Source: Geopseudomonas sagittaria
GTDB taxonomy: Bacteria; Pseudomonadota; Gammaproteobacteria; Pseudomonadales; Pseudomonadaceae
Length of the DNA: 64,000 nucleotides
Assembly (NCBI RefSeq): GCF_900115715.1
Contig: NZ_FOXM01000004.1
Coordinates: forward strand, 186,001-250,000
Direction of reading: 5' to 3'
The notes below the pieces were generated by a model. The model was given only the letters and a program-made list of their open reading frames with translations. It did not search any database and was not told where the DNA came from. The position numbers were made by a program, and so were the translations under genes. How positions within the stretch are numbered: position 1 is the first letter of the stretch; each line of letters begins with the position of its first letter. This document shows positions 26,201 through 34,403 of this stretch, piece after piece.

Positions 26201-27660
26201 AACGGGATGATGCCGAGACCACCGCGCACCTGGGTCAGCAGCTCGGGCACCCGAGCCAGATGCTCGTGGTTCCACTGCGAGCCGATGAACTCGATAATCG
26301 CGTCCTTGGACTGCTCGAGTCCGTTGCGCGCCTCCTTGATCACCAGCTGGTGGATCTGCCCCACGTCGGTGGTCGGCAACAGGTTGTCTTCCGCCCGCTC
26401 GCCCTCCGCCGGACCGACCATGCCGGACAGCGTCGCTTCGACGAACAGCAGGGCGCCGGCGACGTCCATCAGTACCGCATCATTGGGCTGGTGCTGCCCA
26501 CCGATCAGTAGGCCAATCACATCGAGCTGATCGGCAATCACCTTGCGCTGCGGACCGAAGCCGAGCACGCCCAAGGTATCGGCGATCTGCTTGAGCGGTG
26601 CCTGCAGGCCGACGAGGTCCGCCATCTGGTGGCGATCGCTGCGCACGAACAGGTCCAGGCTGTCCTTGACCCGCACCAGCTCCTCGCACAGGGCGCCGAC
26701 CACCGAGCGCATCGCGTCACGGTCGGGCCCCGCCATGCGGGCCCGCTCCTCGTCCACCACCTGGCTGTCAGGCATCGCCTCGGCCAGCTGGAAGCGCGCT
26801 TTCAGTTCACCAATGCGGCCGGCTTCGCTCGGGCTCTTGGCCACGTAGAACAGCAGGTTCTTCAACAACTGGTCGGGCGCCGGCTGGTTGAGGGCGGCAA
26901 TGCCCTCGTCGATCAGACGCTTGAGTTCGCGATCGACCTCGCGCAGCAGGGTGCGTACCGTGTTGCTAGCAGGGATGCTGTCACCGCTCAGCCCCTCGAC
27001 CACGCCAGCGGCCACCGACCACAGGGGGGCGATCGGCGCACCGGCACACAGGCTTTCCAGCTTGGCGAACACCTTGGCCAAGTAGGCCAGCTGGGTCGCC
27101 GGTTCTTGATTGCGCATGTAGCCGACCAGTGCCACCTGCAGCATCTGTCGCAGCTTGCGCAGCAGGGTCGGCAGACCGGCGCGCTCCAGACGCTCGAGCG
27201 CGGCCTGCGGCAGCGCCGCCGGCCGTGCCGACAGGTCCGGGGCAAACAGGCTGGTCTCCGACAGCAGGCTCTCGCTGCGCGCGGCGCGCAGGTCGTTGAG
27301 CAGCGGCAGCACCACCAGCGGCAGGTCGCGACGCGCGCTCTGGATCCGCTCGAGATAGACCGGCAACTGCAGGATCGCCTGCATCAGCACCGGCAAGCCG
27401 TCACCCTGGGTGCTGGCGCGCCCTTCGATCAACGCCTGGAGCAGCTGCTCCATTTCCTCGGCCAGCAGAGCGGCGCCATAGAACTCGACCATCTGCAGGG
27501 TACCCTGCACCTGATGGATGTAGTTCAGGCAAAAACGCAGACGCGTCAGGTCCTGCGGGCTTTCGACGAATGCCTCAAGGGCCTGGCGGGCCTGCTTCAG
27601 GGTCTCCGCGATTTCGCCCTTGACCCACTCCAGGGCGACATAGTCGTGCCGATCACCCAT
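20242..27660 (-). CDS. chpA: Chemosensory hybrid histidine kinase ChpA of the Pil-Chp system
   Basis: A giant 2472-aa CheA-like kinase controlling twitching motility and cAMP signalling. Phosphotransfer modules are visible at His49 (YIHQVQGT), Thr476 (TQVRGG), His773 (HTLKGSGRM), His928 (HTLKGSAYM), a degenerate module at 1068 (ATLAHG), His1261 and His1563 (HTLKGGARM), and 1740 where Asn replaces the acceptor (NTLKGGAQ). An Ala/Glu/Gln/Arg repeat linker spans about 1350-1475. The CheA ATPase (MLRNAVDHGIE, near 2055) follows, then a CheW domain and a receiver with Asp2400 (MLLDIEMPRMDG). Start 27660 (MGDRHDYVALEWVKGE) matches the PAO1 protein and its length as I remember them. Confidence 0.96.
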   Translation of the reverse strand: MGDRHDYVALEWVKGEIAETLKQARQALEAFVESPQDLTRLRFCLNYIHQVQGTLQMVEFYGAALLAEEMEQLLQALIEGRASTQGDGLPVLMQAILQLPVYLERIQSARRDLPLVVLPLLNDLRAARSESLLSETSLFAPDLSARPAALPQAALERLERAGLPTLLRKLRQMLQVALVGYMRNQEPATQLAYLAKVFAKLESLCAGAPIAPLWSVAAGVVEGLSGDSIPASNTVRTLLREVDRELKRLIDEGIAALNQPAPDQLLKNLLFYVAKSPSEAGRIGELKARFQLAEAMPDSQVVDEERARMAGPDRDAMRSVVGALCEELVRVKDSLDLFVRSDRHQMADLVGLQAPLKQIADTLGVLGFGPQRKVIADQLDVIGLLIGGQHQPNDAVLMDVAGALLFVEATLSGMVGPAEGERAEDNLLPTTDVGQIHQLVIKEARNGLEQSKDAIIEFIGSQWNHEHLARVPELLTQVRGGLGIIPLPRAAALLDACCRYIREQLLVRQTVPSWQSLDTLADAITSVEYYLERIAEDHASQGDLILDVAEESLTALGYGLKPTRSILDVPSEVLVTAVPASPAAVDLTPLAEPIAQVLPQATALTVDQLPEAQSAAVAESRDPHSLSVAGNTVGLPLSAAEAEPEAVALSAERPDVVPEPAVAETVLPAESQLAPIGVIDAPLASAAEVEPAVVLTLADVMATPVAAINPPAQDAPPQLLPPPADEEPIDEDLQEVFVEEAGEVLETLNEYLPQWSADTGNREALTEVRRAFHTLKGSGRMVRALVVGELAWSIENMLNRVIDRSIQADAPLLQLIREVVDLLPALVEEYAGKAQRQRDDVDQLAAAAHSLSKGQPLPRASMTPPVAAAAPTVTDNAGSSDDELLDPQLLEVFCTEAEAHLEALAHFLAACDRELPQPVTDELQRALHTLKGSAYMAGILPIAEVAAPLEKLAKEFKTNLIPFGLAAAELLRDAERMLQHGLQQLGRAPLASLPGSVALLERVQQLHQEQLDAAEASWRDHDNRDPKLISQFLADGMDILLDADDLLARWRQHPAEHVELDALRDELATLAHGALQADLPQVDLLCAALLTTYNAVGESRLAVDEAFFREAEAAHEALIGMMDQVAAGLEVSPQPERVQALELLLSNAAAAAAAQAEAARPLLADSRAEPRAEPEPELEFERESQLPRPSELTRGGEPAPVVQVVAHELPAVDEEDLDEEMVEIFLEEAGDILDSAGEALERWLAEPQARSALAALQRDLHTLKGGARMAGVRAIGDLAHELESIYEGLTDGRFDLASGAVHLLHAGHDLLARQVEELQQRLPLTAAGALLGQMRELRQGNALAPSALAAEAQARAAAEAEAAAQARAAAEAEAAAQARAAAEAEAAAQARAAAEAEAAAQARAAAEAEAAAQARAAAEAEAAAQARAAAEAEAAAQAQAAAEAEAEAEAEAKAEAAAQARAAAEAEAATQAEWPELLLDAPAEPAQAPATAAFSTQVSPQSLGSASQSVMTDSVVVERDPELVEIFLEEGFDILDSASEALQRWLDAGAKGPDLDALQRDLHTLKGGARMAEIGEIGDLAHELEYLYEGLGDGRLQAEGALFGLLHDCHDRLALMLEALRSGDPLPDGGQQVAAIRRFRQQAQLGNDARQAEAFAASNEPTAAVEPAAEGESTFIAEAPVPTAEADHRVGYVTPEPSDSEVLSLFLDEAGDQLEALDGALGRWQSTAAVPLDELRGLLNTLKGGAQLARQQPLVELSQRLEECLAEAGDDDSGLNGLLPALQAGYQGLMAGVEQLRGFLPAAVVPAAAVAVSQASTPQVQVERLVQRILPLSAVAPHKVLPFVLRAQQMAAEAAAQRAPQELVKVPAELLEALVNLAGETSIFRGRIEQQVNDTAFTLGEMEATIERVRDQLRRLDIETQAQILSRYQSVSERAGYEDFDLLEMDRYSQLQQLSRALFESASDLLDLKETLTARNRDAETLLLQQARVNTELQEGLMRTRMVPFDRLVPRLRRIVRQVAGELGKQVELVVQNAEGEMDRSVLEGMVAPLEHMLRNAVDHGIEAIEARRAAGKPDLGTIRLSLSREGGDILLTLADDGGGVNIAAVRRKAVERGLMAADAELSDYEVLQFILEAGFSTAAQVTQISGRGVGMDVVASGVKQLGGTVSIDSVSGQGTRFLVRLPFTVSVNRALMVHSGDDLYAIPLNTVEGIVRISPFELESYYRPNAPRFEYAGQQYELKYLGELLNNGQQPKLAGQSLPLPVVLVRSAEYATAVQVDSLAGSREIVVKSLGAQFAAVHGISGATILGDGRVVVILDLLATLRARQAQQLPRHAGTAHAGAENVDKQRPPLVMVVDDSVTVRKVTTRLLERNGMDVVTAKDGLDAITQLQEVLPDVMLLDIEMPRMDGFEVATLVRHDERLKDLPIIMITSRTGEKHRERALAIGVNQYLGKPYQEALLLEHIHQQLVQRHD
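23348..23610. repeat. 36-bp tandem repeats inside chpA
   Basis: The motif GCCTGGGCAGC recurs exactly every 36 bp at 23348, 23384, 23420, 23456, 23492, 23528 and 23564, and GCCTGGGCTTC at 23600. On the coding strand it encodes the 12-residue unit QARAAAEAEAAA about seven times. A further diverged copy with an EAEAEAEAKAEA stretch lies at 23267-23347. The unit predicts a long charged alpha-helix joining phosphotransfer modules. Confidence 0.93.
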
Positions 27661-27684
27661 AGCGACTCCAAACATTGATCATGG

Positions 27685-28548
27685 TTACCCCTTTCGGGTA
27701 AAGGCCAGCACCTGCTCATCGGCGACCGGCTGCAGCTGCGGGTGACTCCAATCGGCCACTTCGCCGACTCCGATCACCAGCAGCCCGCCAGGCGCCAGAC
27801 GCTCGACCAGGCGCGAGAGAATCTCGCGCCGGCGCCAGCGCCGGAAGTAGATCAGCAGGTTCTGACAGAAAATGACGTCCATACCGCGCTGCGGCGCACG
27901 CGCCAGATCGAGCACATTCAGACGGGAAAAACAGACTCGCTCACGCAGGGCATCGCACACCGTGAGGCTGCCATCGTCCTGCGCCTGGAAATAGCGCTCG
28001 AGCAGCTCCGGTGCCAGCTCACCAACCCGCCGTGGGTTGTAGCAGGCGCCCCGGGCACGCTCCAGGGCGCTGAGACTGAGATCGGTACCGGTGACGCCGA
28101 AACGCCCGTCCAGCCCGGCCTCGCGCTGCACCTCGGCAGCCAGCAGGGCCAGCGAATAGACTTCCTCACCGCTGGAACAACCGACGCTCCACAACTGCCA
28201 GCCGCACTTGTCCGGGCTCGCCAGCAGCCGTCCGCGCAGATAGCCGGCGAGATGCTCGAACGATGCCGGATGGCGGAAGAAGCGGGTTTCCTGCACGGTC
28301 AGATGGTCCATCAGGTGCGACCACTCGACGGCGCCACGCGGTCCGGCGGTCACCTGCTGGTAGTAGCCGGCATAGCTGTCCAGCTCCAGCTCGCGCAGAC
28401 GAGTCGCCAGAATGGTCTGCAGAAACGCGCGGCGCTGCTCGTTGAGCACGATGCCGCTACGCGTTTCCAGCAATTCCTGCCAGGCGCGAAATTCCGCTGC
28501 CGTGATATCGGGCAGCGGCTTCATCGCCCAGACCGCGCTTGGCTGCAT
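27685..28548 (-). CDS. pilK: CheR-type methyltransferase PilK
   Basis: A 287-aa SAM-dependent protein-glutamate O-methyltransferase that methylates PilJ. The all-helical N-terminal CheR part includes LLETRSGIVLNEQRRAFLQTILATRL. The catalytic part has VQETRFFRHP, the SAM motif LWSVGCSSGEEVYSLAL, TGTDLSLSALERAR and DVIFCQNLLIYF. Start 28548 is supported by GAGGGG about 6 nt upstream; MKPLPDIT at 28524 is an alternative. It sits between pilJ and chpA in the operon. Confidence 0.93.
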   Translation of the reverse strand: MQPSAVWAMKPLPDITAAEFRAWQELLETRSGIVLNEQRRAFLQTILATRLRELELDSYAGYYQQVTAGPRGAVEWSHLMDHLTVQETRFFRHPASFEHLAGYLRGRLLASPDKCGWQLWSVGCSSGEEVYSLALLAAEVQREAGLDGRFGVTGTDLSLSALERARGACYNPRRVGELAPELLERYFQAQDDGSLTVCDALRERVCFSRLNVLDLARAPQRGMDVIFCQNLLIYFRRWRRREILSRLVERLAPGGLLVIGVGEVADWSHPQLQPVADEQVLAFTRKG

Positions 28549-28610
28549 GCCGCGCCCCTCGTTGGTGCTCGTCCGGCGGCAGCCCTCTCAGGCCGCCGCA
28601 CTCCATGGCC

Positions 28611-30659
28611 TCAGGCCTGCTCGCGCTCTTCGGGCAGGGTGAAACCGGATACCGACTTGCGCATGTCGCTGGCCATCTTGGCCAGGGTGCCGATGCTGCG
28701 CGCCGTCGCGGTGGTACCGGACGAGGTCTGGGTGGTGATCTCCTGAATCACGTACATGGTGTTGGAGATGTGACCGGCCGAGGAGGACTGCTGGCGGGCG
28801 GCGTTGGAGATGTTCTGGATCAGCGCGGCGAGGCTGCGCGATACCTTCTCGATCTCTTCCAGGGCCACACCGGCGTCCTGGGCCAGGCGGGCACCGCGCA
28901 CCACCTCGGTGGTGGTCTGTTCCATCGAGATGACCGCCTCGTTGGTGTCGGTCTGAATGGTCTTCACCAGCGCCTCGATCTGCTTGGTGGCCGCCGAGGA
29001 ACGTTCTGCGAGGCGCTGTACCTCGTCCGCTACCACGGCGAAGCCGCGACCGGCGTCGCCGGCCATGGACGCCTGGATCGCCGCGTTAAGTGCCAGGATG
29101 TTGGTCTGGTCGGCAATGTCGTTAATCAGGCTTACGATGTCACCGATCTCCTGGGACGACTCACCAAGACGCTTGATCCGCTTGGAGGTGTCCTGGATCT
29201 GCTCACGGATGTTATCCATGCCGGCGATGGTGTTCTGCACCACCTCGTTGCCCTTGTTGGCGATGGCTACCGAACGTTCCGCTACCGCGGTTGATTCGGC
29301 GGCGTTGGCCGATACCTGGTCGATCGACACGGCCATTTCGTTGATCGCCGCGGAGGCACCGGCGATTTCTTGGGCCTGGTGCTCGGAAGCCTCGGCCAGG
29401 TGCATGGCGGTGGCCTGGGTTTCCTGGGCGGCACCAGCCACCTGGACAGCGGTCTGGTTGATGGTCTCTACCAGGTCGCGCAGCTGGTCGATGGAGTAGT
29501 TGATCGAGTCGGCGATGGCGCCGGTGAAGTCTTCGGTTACCGTGGCCTGTACGGTCAGGTCACCGTCGGCCAGGTCGCCGATCTCGTCGAGCAGACGCAG
29601 AATCGCGGTCTGGTTGCGATCGTTCTTCTCGGCGGTCTCGGCCAGACGGCCGCGGGTATCACGCACCAGAACCAGCGCCATCAGCATGATCGAGGCCAGG
29701 GCCAGCAGACCCAGCAGGTAACCGGCCAGGGTGTTGAAGGCGCGACCGTCGGCGAGGTTTTCGAAGTCGGCACTCAGCTGGGTGGTGTGCTCGAGCACCT
29801 TCTGCGATACGCCGAAGATGTTGTTGGCGGACTCGCGCACCTGGAACAGCTGCGGCGAGGTTTCCAGAATCTCGTCCACCGAGCCGGAAACGAAGGAGAA
29901 CAGCTCGGAGATTTCACTCAGACGACTGATGGCCTCGGCGTCGGTCACCTTGGAGATCGACATCGCCGGGTTGCCTTCGAGCATGCCCTTCAGGACGCGC
30001 CCGAACAGGCTGGCATCGCGACCAAAGCTGTCGGCAGCCTGCACCGAATCCTCGGCACCGGCCAGCACCTTGTTCACTGCAGCGAGAATCCGCTCGGCGA
30101 GCAGGGTCTGACGCTGGGCCACGGCGACCTGGTCGGCCGACGCGCCGTTCTCGAGGAGGATGTCCACCACTTCCTCGTATTCGGCCTGCAGCTGGGGAAT
30201 GGTTTCAGCCAGGGTCTCGGCCACCTGGTGCAGCGACAGTACGGTCTGCTGGCTGGCCAGAATGGCGTCGGCACTGCTACGCAGACGCGTCCACTCGTCG
30301 CCCAGAACAGCCATATTCGCGGATACCGCCTCCGGACTGGCCGGCAGGCCGGTGTCCGGGTTGCCTTCGGTCAGCCAGCCCCAGCGCTGCTCGAAGTCGT
30401 CGCGCTCGCTTTTCAGCAGGGCGAAAGCCTCGGACTTGCCCGCCGCCGCCTCGATGGCGTTTTTCGCGATACCCTGAGAGAGCAGGCGCAGCTCGCCGGC
30501 GTGGCCGATGTACTGCTTGTCATGCTCGGCCTGCTGGTTGAGGTATGCGAAGTTGGCAAACAGCAACACCACCGAAACGATCAGGACGACGAACAGCCCG
30601 CCGATCAATCGACTGCTGCTCATGCCGGTGAACAAATTGCCCGCGTTAAGTTTTTTCAT
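28611..30659 (-). CDS. pilJ: Methyl-accepting chemoreceptor PilJ
   Basis: A 682-aa membrane receptor of the Pil-Chp system. A first membrane helix (about 20-40) is followed by a ~270-residue periplasmic helical region with two related PilJ modules. A second helix (near 310-333, [20 protein letters not shown]) leads to a HAMP region and the cytoplasmic signalling hairpin. The tip is [41 protein letters not shown], where it contacts PilI and ChpA. Start 30659 ([13 protein letters not shown]) fits the family length; an upstream start at 30722 was not used. Likely methylated by PilK and demethylated by ChpB. Confidence 0.95.
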   Translation of the reverse strand: MKKLNAGNLFTGMSSSRLIGGLFVVLIVSVVLLFANFAYLNQQAEHDKQYIGHAGELRLLSQGIAKNAIEAAAGKSEAFALLKSERDDFEQRWGWLTEGNPDTGLPASPEAVSANMAVLGDEWTRLRSSADAILASQQTVLSLHQVAETLAETIPQLQAEYEEVVDILLENGASADQVAVAQRQTLLAERILAAVNKVLAGAEDSVQAADSFGRDASLFGRVLKGMLEGNPAMSISKVTDAEAISRLSEISELFSFVSGSVDEILETSPQLFQVRESANNIFGVSQKVLEHTTQLSADFENLADGRAFNTLAGYLLGLLALASIMLMALVLVRDTRGRLAETAEKNDRNQTAILRLLDEIGDLADGDLTVQATVTEDFTGAIADSINYSIDQLRDLVETINQTAVQVAGAAQETQATAMHLAEASEHQAQEIAGASAAINEMAVSIDQVSANAAESTAVAERSVAIANKGNEVVQNTIAGMDNIREQIQDTSKRIKRLGESSQEIGDIVSLINDIADQTNILALNAAIQASMAGDAGRGFAVVADEVQRLAERSSAATKQIEALVKTIQTDTNEAVISMEQTTTEVVRGARLAQDAGVALEEIEKVSRSLAALIQNISNAARQQSSSAGHISNTMYVIQEITTQTSSGTTATARSIGTLAKMASDMRKSVSGFTLPEEREQA

Positions 30660-30746
30660 CGTCTGGCCCCCGCCTGGACCTACCACACTAAACTGTTCCC
30701 AAGTAACACCACAGGACGGCAACAGCGTCCCGTCCAGTAGATCTAG

Positions 30747-31283
30747 TTATACGGCAACATCGAGGAATGCCTGCTCCCTGGCCAACGCGTGCGGGCTGAA
30801 CACCAGCCAGGGTCGCTCGCGCAGGAACACGCCATGGATGAGAGGCTGAATGGAGGCCTCGAGCGGTGGCAGCTGCTCGGCGAAGGCCTCCACGGAAAAG
30901 TGCTGCATGCCGAACACTTCGTCGACCACCAGACCGGCAAAGACCTTGTCGTGCTCGACTACCAGCACCCGCCGCTGCTTGCGCAACGGGGACAGTTCGC
31001 CACCCAGAAAACCGCACAGGTCCATGATCGGCAGCAGGCGCCCACGCACGTTGGCCACCCCCTTGACCCAGCTCTTGACACCAGGCAGCAGGGTATAGCG
31101 GGGCTCGTGGAGGACTTCGCTAACCTCGCCCATGGGCGCGACGAACAGTCGCGAGCCCATGCGGAAGCCGATGCCGCTCCAGCTCTGCGCCACCTCCTGC
31201 CGAGCTGGCAAACCCGCAGAAAAGCGCCGGCAAAGCTGATCGATTTCGAGCAGTCGCTGGAAAGGTGTCATGACATCGGACAT
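30747..31283 (-). CDS. pilI: CheW-like adaptor PilI
   Basis: A 178-aa CheW-domain protein that couples PilJ to ChpA. CheW signs are GIGFRMGSRLFVAPMGEVSEVL, WVKGVANVRGRLLPIMDLCGFLGG and VLVVEHDKVFAGLVVDEVFGMQHF. It lies 46 bp after pilH and 87 bp before pilJ in the operon. Confidence 0.94.
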   Translation of the reverse strand: MSDVMTPFQRLLEIDQLCRRFSAGLPARQEVAQSWSGIGFRMGSRLFVAPMGEVSEVLHEPRYTLLPGVKSWVKGVANVRGRLLPIMDLCGFLGGELSPLRKQRRVLVVEHDKVFAGLVVDEVFGMQHFSVEAFAEQLPPLEASIQPLIHGVFLRERPWLVFSPHALAREQAFLDVAV

Positions 31284-31329
31284 GCCGGCCCTGGCCTTCT
31301 GGTTGGAATTATCTCGCCCGCTCCACCGT

Positions 31330-31695
31330 TCAGCCGGCCTGGACGGCGCTGATGGTCTTCAACAGGGTTTCTTCATCGATCGGCTTGGTCAGGTAGTCGC
31401 GAGCGCCTTGGCGCTTGCCCCAGACCTTATCGGTTTCCTGATCCTTGGTGGTGACAATGATCACCGGAATGTGACCTGTTTCCGGATCCTTGGTCAGCTG
31501 GCGGGTGGCCTGGAAGCCGTTGAGCCCCGGCATCACCACGTCCATCAACACCACGTCGGGCTTCTCCTGGCGCGCCAGGGCAACGCCGTCAGCACCGTTT
31601 TCCGCCTTGAGAATCTGATGGCCATGCTTTTCGAGCATGGCGGTCAGCTTGTACATCTCGGTTGGCGAGTCATCAACAATCAGAATTCGAGCCAT
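31330..31695 (-). CDS. pilH: Single-domain response regulator PilH
   Basis: A 121-aa CheY-like receiver. The acidic pocket is Asp8/Asp9 (ILIVDDSPT), the acceptor is Asp52 (VVLMDVVMPGLNG), Thr is in IVTTKDQ and the Lys is in DYLTKP. In P. aeruginosa PilH opposes PilG and is linked to pilus retraction and adaptation. Start 31695 (MARILIVDD) fits the receiver fold; the frame runs to 31716 without a family match. Confidence 0.95.
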   Translation of the reverse strand: MARILIVDDSPTEMYKLTAMLEKHGHQILKAENGADGVALARQEKPDVVLMDVVMPGLNGFQATRQLTKDPETGHIPVIIVTTKDQETDKVWGKRQGARDYLTKPIDEETLLKTISAVQAG

Positions 31696-31741
31696 GAAAT
31701 CCCCCAATAAAGGCACGCGTCGGCAGCCGGACGGCCGGACG

Positions 31742-32152
31742 TCAGGTGGTTGCTTGCTCCACCGGTACGAAGCCGGGAACGTGCGTCTTGATGGCGCCGA
31801 GCAGTTCTTCCTTGCTGAAGGGCTTGGTCAGATACTGGTCGGAGCCGACGATACGCCCCTTGGCCTTGTCGAACAGGCCGTCCTTGGAGGACAGCATGAT
31901 CACCGGCGTAGATTTGAACGCACTATTATTCTTGATCAGGGCGCAGGTTTGGTAGCCGTCCAGGCGCGGCATCATGATGTCGACGAAGATGATGCTCGGA
32001 TGCGAATCGGCAATCTTGGCCAAGGCATCGAAGCCGTCGACAGCTGTGATGACGTCACAACCCACTTTCTTCAGCAGTGTTTCGGCGGTACGACGAATCG
32101 TTTTCGAGTCGTCGATCACCATGACTTTCAAGCCATCGGAATGTTGTTCCAT
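31742..32152 (-). CDS. pilG: Single-domain response regulator PilG
   Basis: A 136-aa CheY-like receiver and the first gene of the Pil-Chp operon. It has acidic Asp14/Asp15 (VMVIDDSKT), acceptor Asp58 (IIFVDIMMPRLDG), Ser in MLSSKDG and Lys in QYLTKPFSK. PilG promotes pilus extension and activates CyaB in P. aeruginosa. Start 32152 (MEQHSDGLKV) was chosen over an upstream in-frame start at 32230. The 241-bp gap to gshB must hold both divergent promoters; I saw no convincing match. Confidence 0.95.
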   Translation of the reverse strand: MEQHSDGLKVMVIDDSKTIRRTAETLLKKVGCDVITAVDGFDALAKIADSHPSIIFVDIMMPRLDGYQTCALIKNNSAFKSTPVIMLSSKDGLFDKAKGRIVGSDQYLTKPFSKEELLGAIKTHVPGFVPVEQATT

Positions 32153-32393
32153 GTCTGCCCTACCATTGCCTCGGTGAGTCGTTATTGTCCATCGCCCAAC
32201 GCTTGCGGCGCTGCCACCCACGGGCTGCAACCTGATCGTCGGGGCTTTTTAGCACACTCTCCTGCGGCAAGCCATAAACCCCGGATGCGCAAGGTTTTTC
32301 CTTGACTCAAAGCAAACTCGCGGCCACCTTGGACGACCGCTAATCGCCTTGTACGGCCGTCAAGCCGTTGTTTCGTTGTGGAGGACTTCCCCT

Positions 32394-33353
32394 ATGAGCG
32401 TTCGCCTGGGCATCGTCATGGACCCCATCGGTCGCATTTCCTTCAAGAAGGACAGCTCGCTGGCCATGCTGCTGGCCGCCCAGGCCCGCGGCTGGTCGCT
32501 GTACTACATGGAGCAGCATGACCTCTACCTGCGCGACGGCCAGGTCCGCGCCCGGGGGCGCTCGCTGCAGGTCTTCCATGATCCCAAGCACTGGTTCCAT
32601 CTTGATGACCAACAGGACCTGGCGCTGCACGAGCTGGACGTGGTGCTGATGCGCAAGGATCCGCCCTTCGACAACGAATTTCTCTATTGCACCCACCTGC
32701 TCGAGCAGGCCGAGCGCGAGGGCCTGCTGGTGGTCAACCGCCCGCAGAGCCTGCGCGACTGCAACGAGAAGCTATTCGCCACGCAGTTTCCGCAGTGCAC
32801 GCCACCGACCCTGGTGAGCCGGCGGGTCGACATTCTGCGCGAGTTCGCCAGCGAACAGCGTGACATCATTCTCAAACCCCTGGACGGCATGGGCGGCTCC
32901 TCGATCTTCCATCACCGCCACGGCGACCCCAACCTGTCGGTGATCCTCGAGACCCTGACCAATCACGGCACCCGGCAGATCATGGCGCAGCGCTACCTGC
33001 CGGCGATCAAGGACGGCGACAAGCGCATCCTGATGATCGACGGCGAGCCGGTACCCTACTGCCTGGCGCGCATCCCGGCGCACGGCGAAACCCGCGGCAA
33101 CCTGGCTGCCGGCGGCCGCGGCGAAGCCCGCCCGCTGACCGAGCGCGACCGCTGGATCGCCGCCGAGGTCGGCCCGACCCTGCGTGACAAGGGTCTGCTG
33201 TTCGTCGGCCTCGACGTGATCGGCGAGCACCTCACCGAGATCAACGTCACCAGCCCGACCTGCATCCGCGAGATCGATGCCGCCTTCCACACCGACATAG
33301 CCGGCCAGCTGATGGAGACGATTGCCGGCAAGCTCGCCGCACGCCAGAACTGA
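32394..33353 (+). CDS. gshB: Glutathione synthetase
   Basis: A 319-aa ATP-grasp ligase that joins gamma-glutamylcysteine and glycine. Motifs include LGIVMDPIGRISFKKDSSLAML, VLMRKDPPFDNEFLY, NRPQSLRDCNEKLFA, ILKPLDGMGGSSIF (ATP-grasp) and FVGLDVIGEHLTEINVTSPTCIREID. Start 32394 has a good Shine-Dalgarno (GGAGG, about 8 nt upstream). It is divergent from pilG, the conserved Pseudomonas arrangement. Confidence 0.96.
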   Translation: MSVRLGIVMDPIGRISFKKDSSLAMLLAAQARGWSLYYMEQHDLYLRDGQVRARGRSLQVFHDPKHWFHLDDQQDLALHELDVVLMRKDPPFDNEFLYCTHLLEQAEREGLLVVNRPQSLRDCNEKLFATQFPQCTPPTLVSRRVDILREFASEQRDIILKPLDGMGGSSIFHHRHGDPNLSVILETLTNHGTRQIMAQRYLPAIKDGDKRILMIDGEPVPYCLARIPAHGETRGNLAAGGRGEARPLTERDRWIAAEVGPTLRDKGLLFVGLDVIGEHLTEINVTSPTCIREIDAAFHTDIAGQLMETIAGKLAARQN

Positions 33354-33431
33354 GCCAGGCAAAGCGTCAAGGCGCGGAGTGCTTCATGGACTTTTGCCTG
33401 AGCCGGCGGCAGACTGCGTCGATTCCCTGCC

Positions 33432-34337
33432 ATGCGCCGACCGATGAACGCAGCCGTCCAAACCGCCACCTCCCCATCCGCCGGCGTGCGCCCGGCGGAT
33501 CGCCTGGGCTTCACCCTGTTCCTCACCGCAGCCGTGCATCTGGCCCTGCTGCTCGGGGTCAGTTTCGCCCTGCCCGAACCGAACATGGTGAGCAAGACGC
33601 TCGACGTCACCCTCGCCAGTTTCAAGAGCGCCGAAGCGCCGAAACAGGCCGACTTCCTCGCCCAGCATGACCAGCAGGGCAGCGGCAGCCTGGAGCACAA
33701 GGCAACGCCGAAGACCACCGAGCTGGCGCCCTTCCAGGACAGCGAGATCCGCCGCGTCGAGCCGCCGAGCCAGCCCAAGACCAGCCCGCCACCGCAACCG
33801 ACCCGCGCCGCCGTCGCCAGTCGCGCAGCGCAACCCGACAAGACCAGCACCAAGGCGCCGACCCCGCAACCGCCCCAGCCGACCCAGCCGGCACCGGCGT
33901 TCGACAGCAGCCAGCTGTCCAGCGAGATCGCCAGCCTCGAGGCGCAGCTGACCCACGAGCGCCAGCTGTACGCCAAGCGCCCGCGCATCCACCGCCTCAA
34001 CGCCGCCTCGACCATGCGCGACAAGGGCGCCTGGTACAAGGAAGAGTGGCGGCGCAAGGTCGAGCGGGTCGGCAACCTCAACTACCCCGATGCCGCACGC
34101 CGCGAGCGCATCTACGGCAGCCTGCGCCTGCTGGTGTCGATCAATCGCGACGGCACCCTGCGCGAGGTCCAGGTCCTGGAGTCCTCCGGCCATACCATCC
34201 TCGACCAGGCCGCCCTGCGCATCGTGCGCCTGTCGGCGCCGTTCGCGCCGTTCAGCGGCGACCTCAGCGATGTCGACGTGCTGGAAATCATCCGTACCTG
34301 GCGCTTCGAGCGCGGTGACCGCCTGGGCAGCTTCTGA
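33432..34337 (+). CDS. tonB3: TonB-family energy transducer (TonB3-like)
   Basis: A 301-aa TonB-like protein. A short cytoplasmic N-terminus precedes one membrane helix (about 26-46), then a long Pro/Lys/Gln-rich periplasmic spacer. The C-terminal TonB fold has NLNYPDAARRERIYGSLRLLVSINRDGTLREVQVLESSGH. Its place between gshB and yqgE matches PAO1 tonB3 (PA0406), linked to twitching motility and pilus assembly. Start 33432 or 33444 (MNAAVQ) are equally possible; neither has a strong Shine-Dalgarno. No exbB/exbD is adjacent. Confidence 0.87.
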   Translation: MRRPMNAAVQTATSPSAGVRPADRLGFTLFLTAAVHLALLLGVSFALPEPNMVSKTLDVTLASFKSAEAPKQADFLAQHDQQGSGSLEHKATPKTTELAPFQDSEIRRVEPPSQPKTSPPPQPTRAAVASRAAQPDKTSTKAPTPQPPQPTQPAPAFDSSQLSSEIASLEAQLTHERQLYAKRPRIHRLNAASTMRDKGAWYKEEWRRKVERVGNLNYPDAARRERIYGSLRLLVSINRDGTLREVQVLESSGHTILDQAALRIVRLSAPFAPFSGDLSDVDVLEIIRTWRFERGDRLGSF

Positions 34338-34403
34338 GCCCGGAGGGCCGCGGGCGCTGCGCCGCCCTTGCGGCGACCGCCGCCACAGCCGAAACTAGGG
34401 CTC

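Noticed and set aside
32302-32330. TTGACT before gshB as a promoter -35
   Set aside because: No -10-like hexamer at 16-18 bp.
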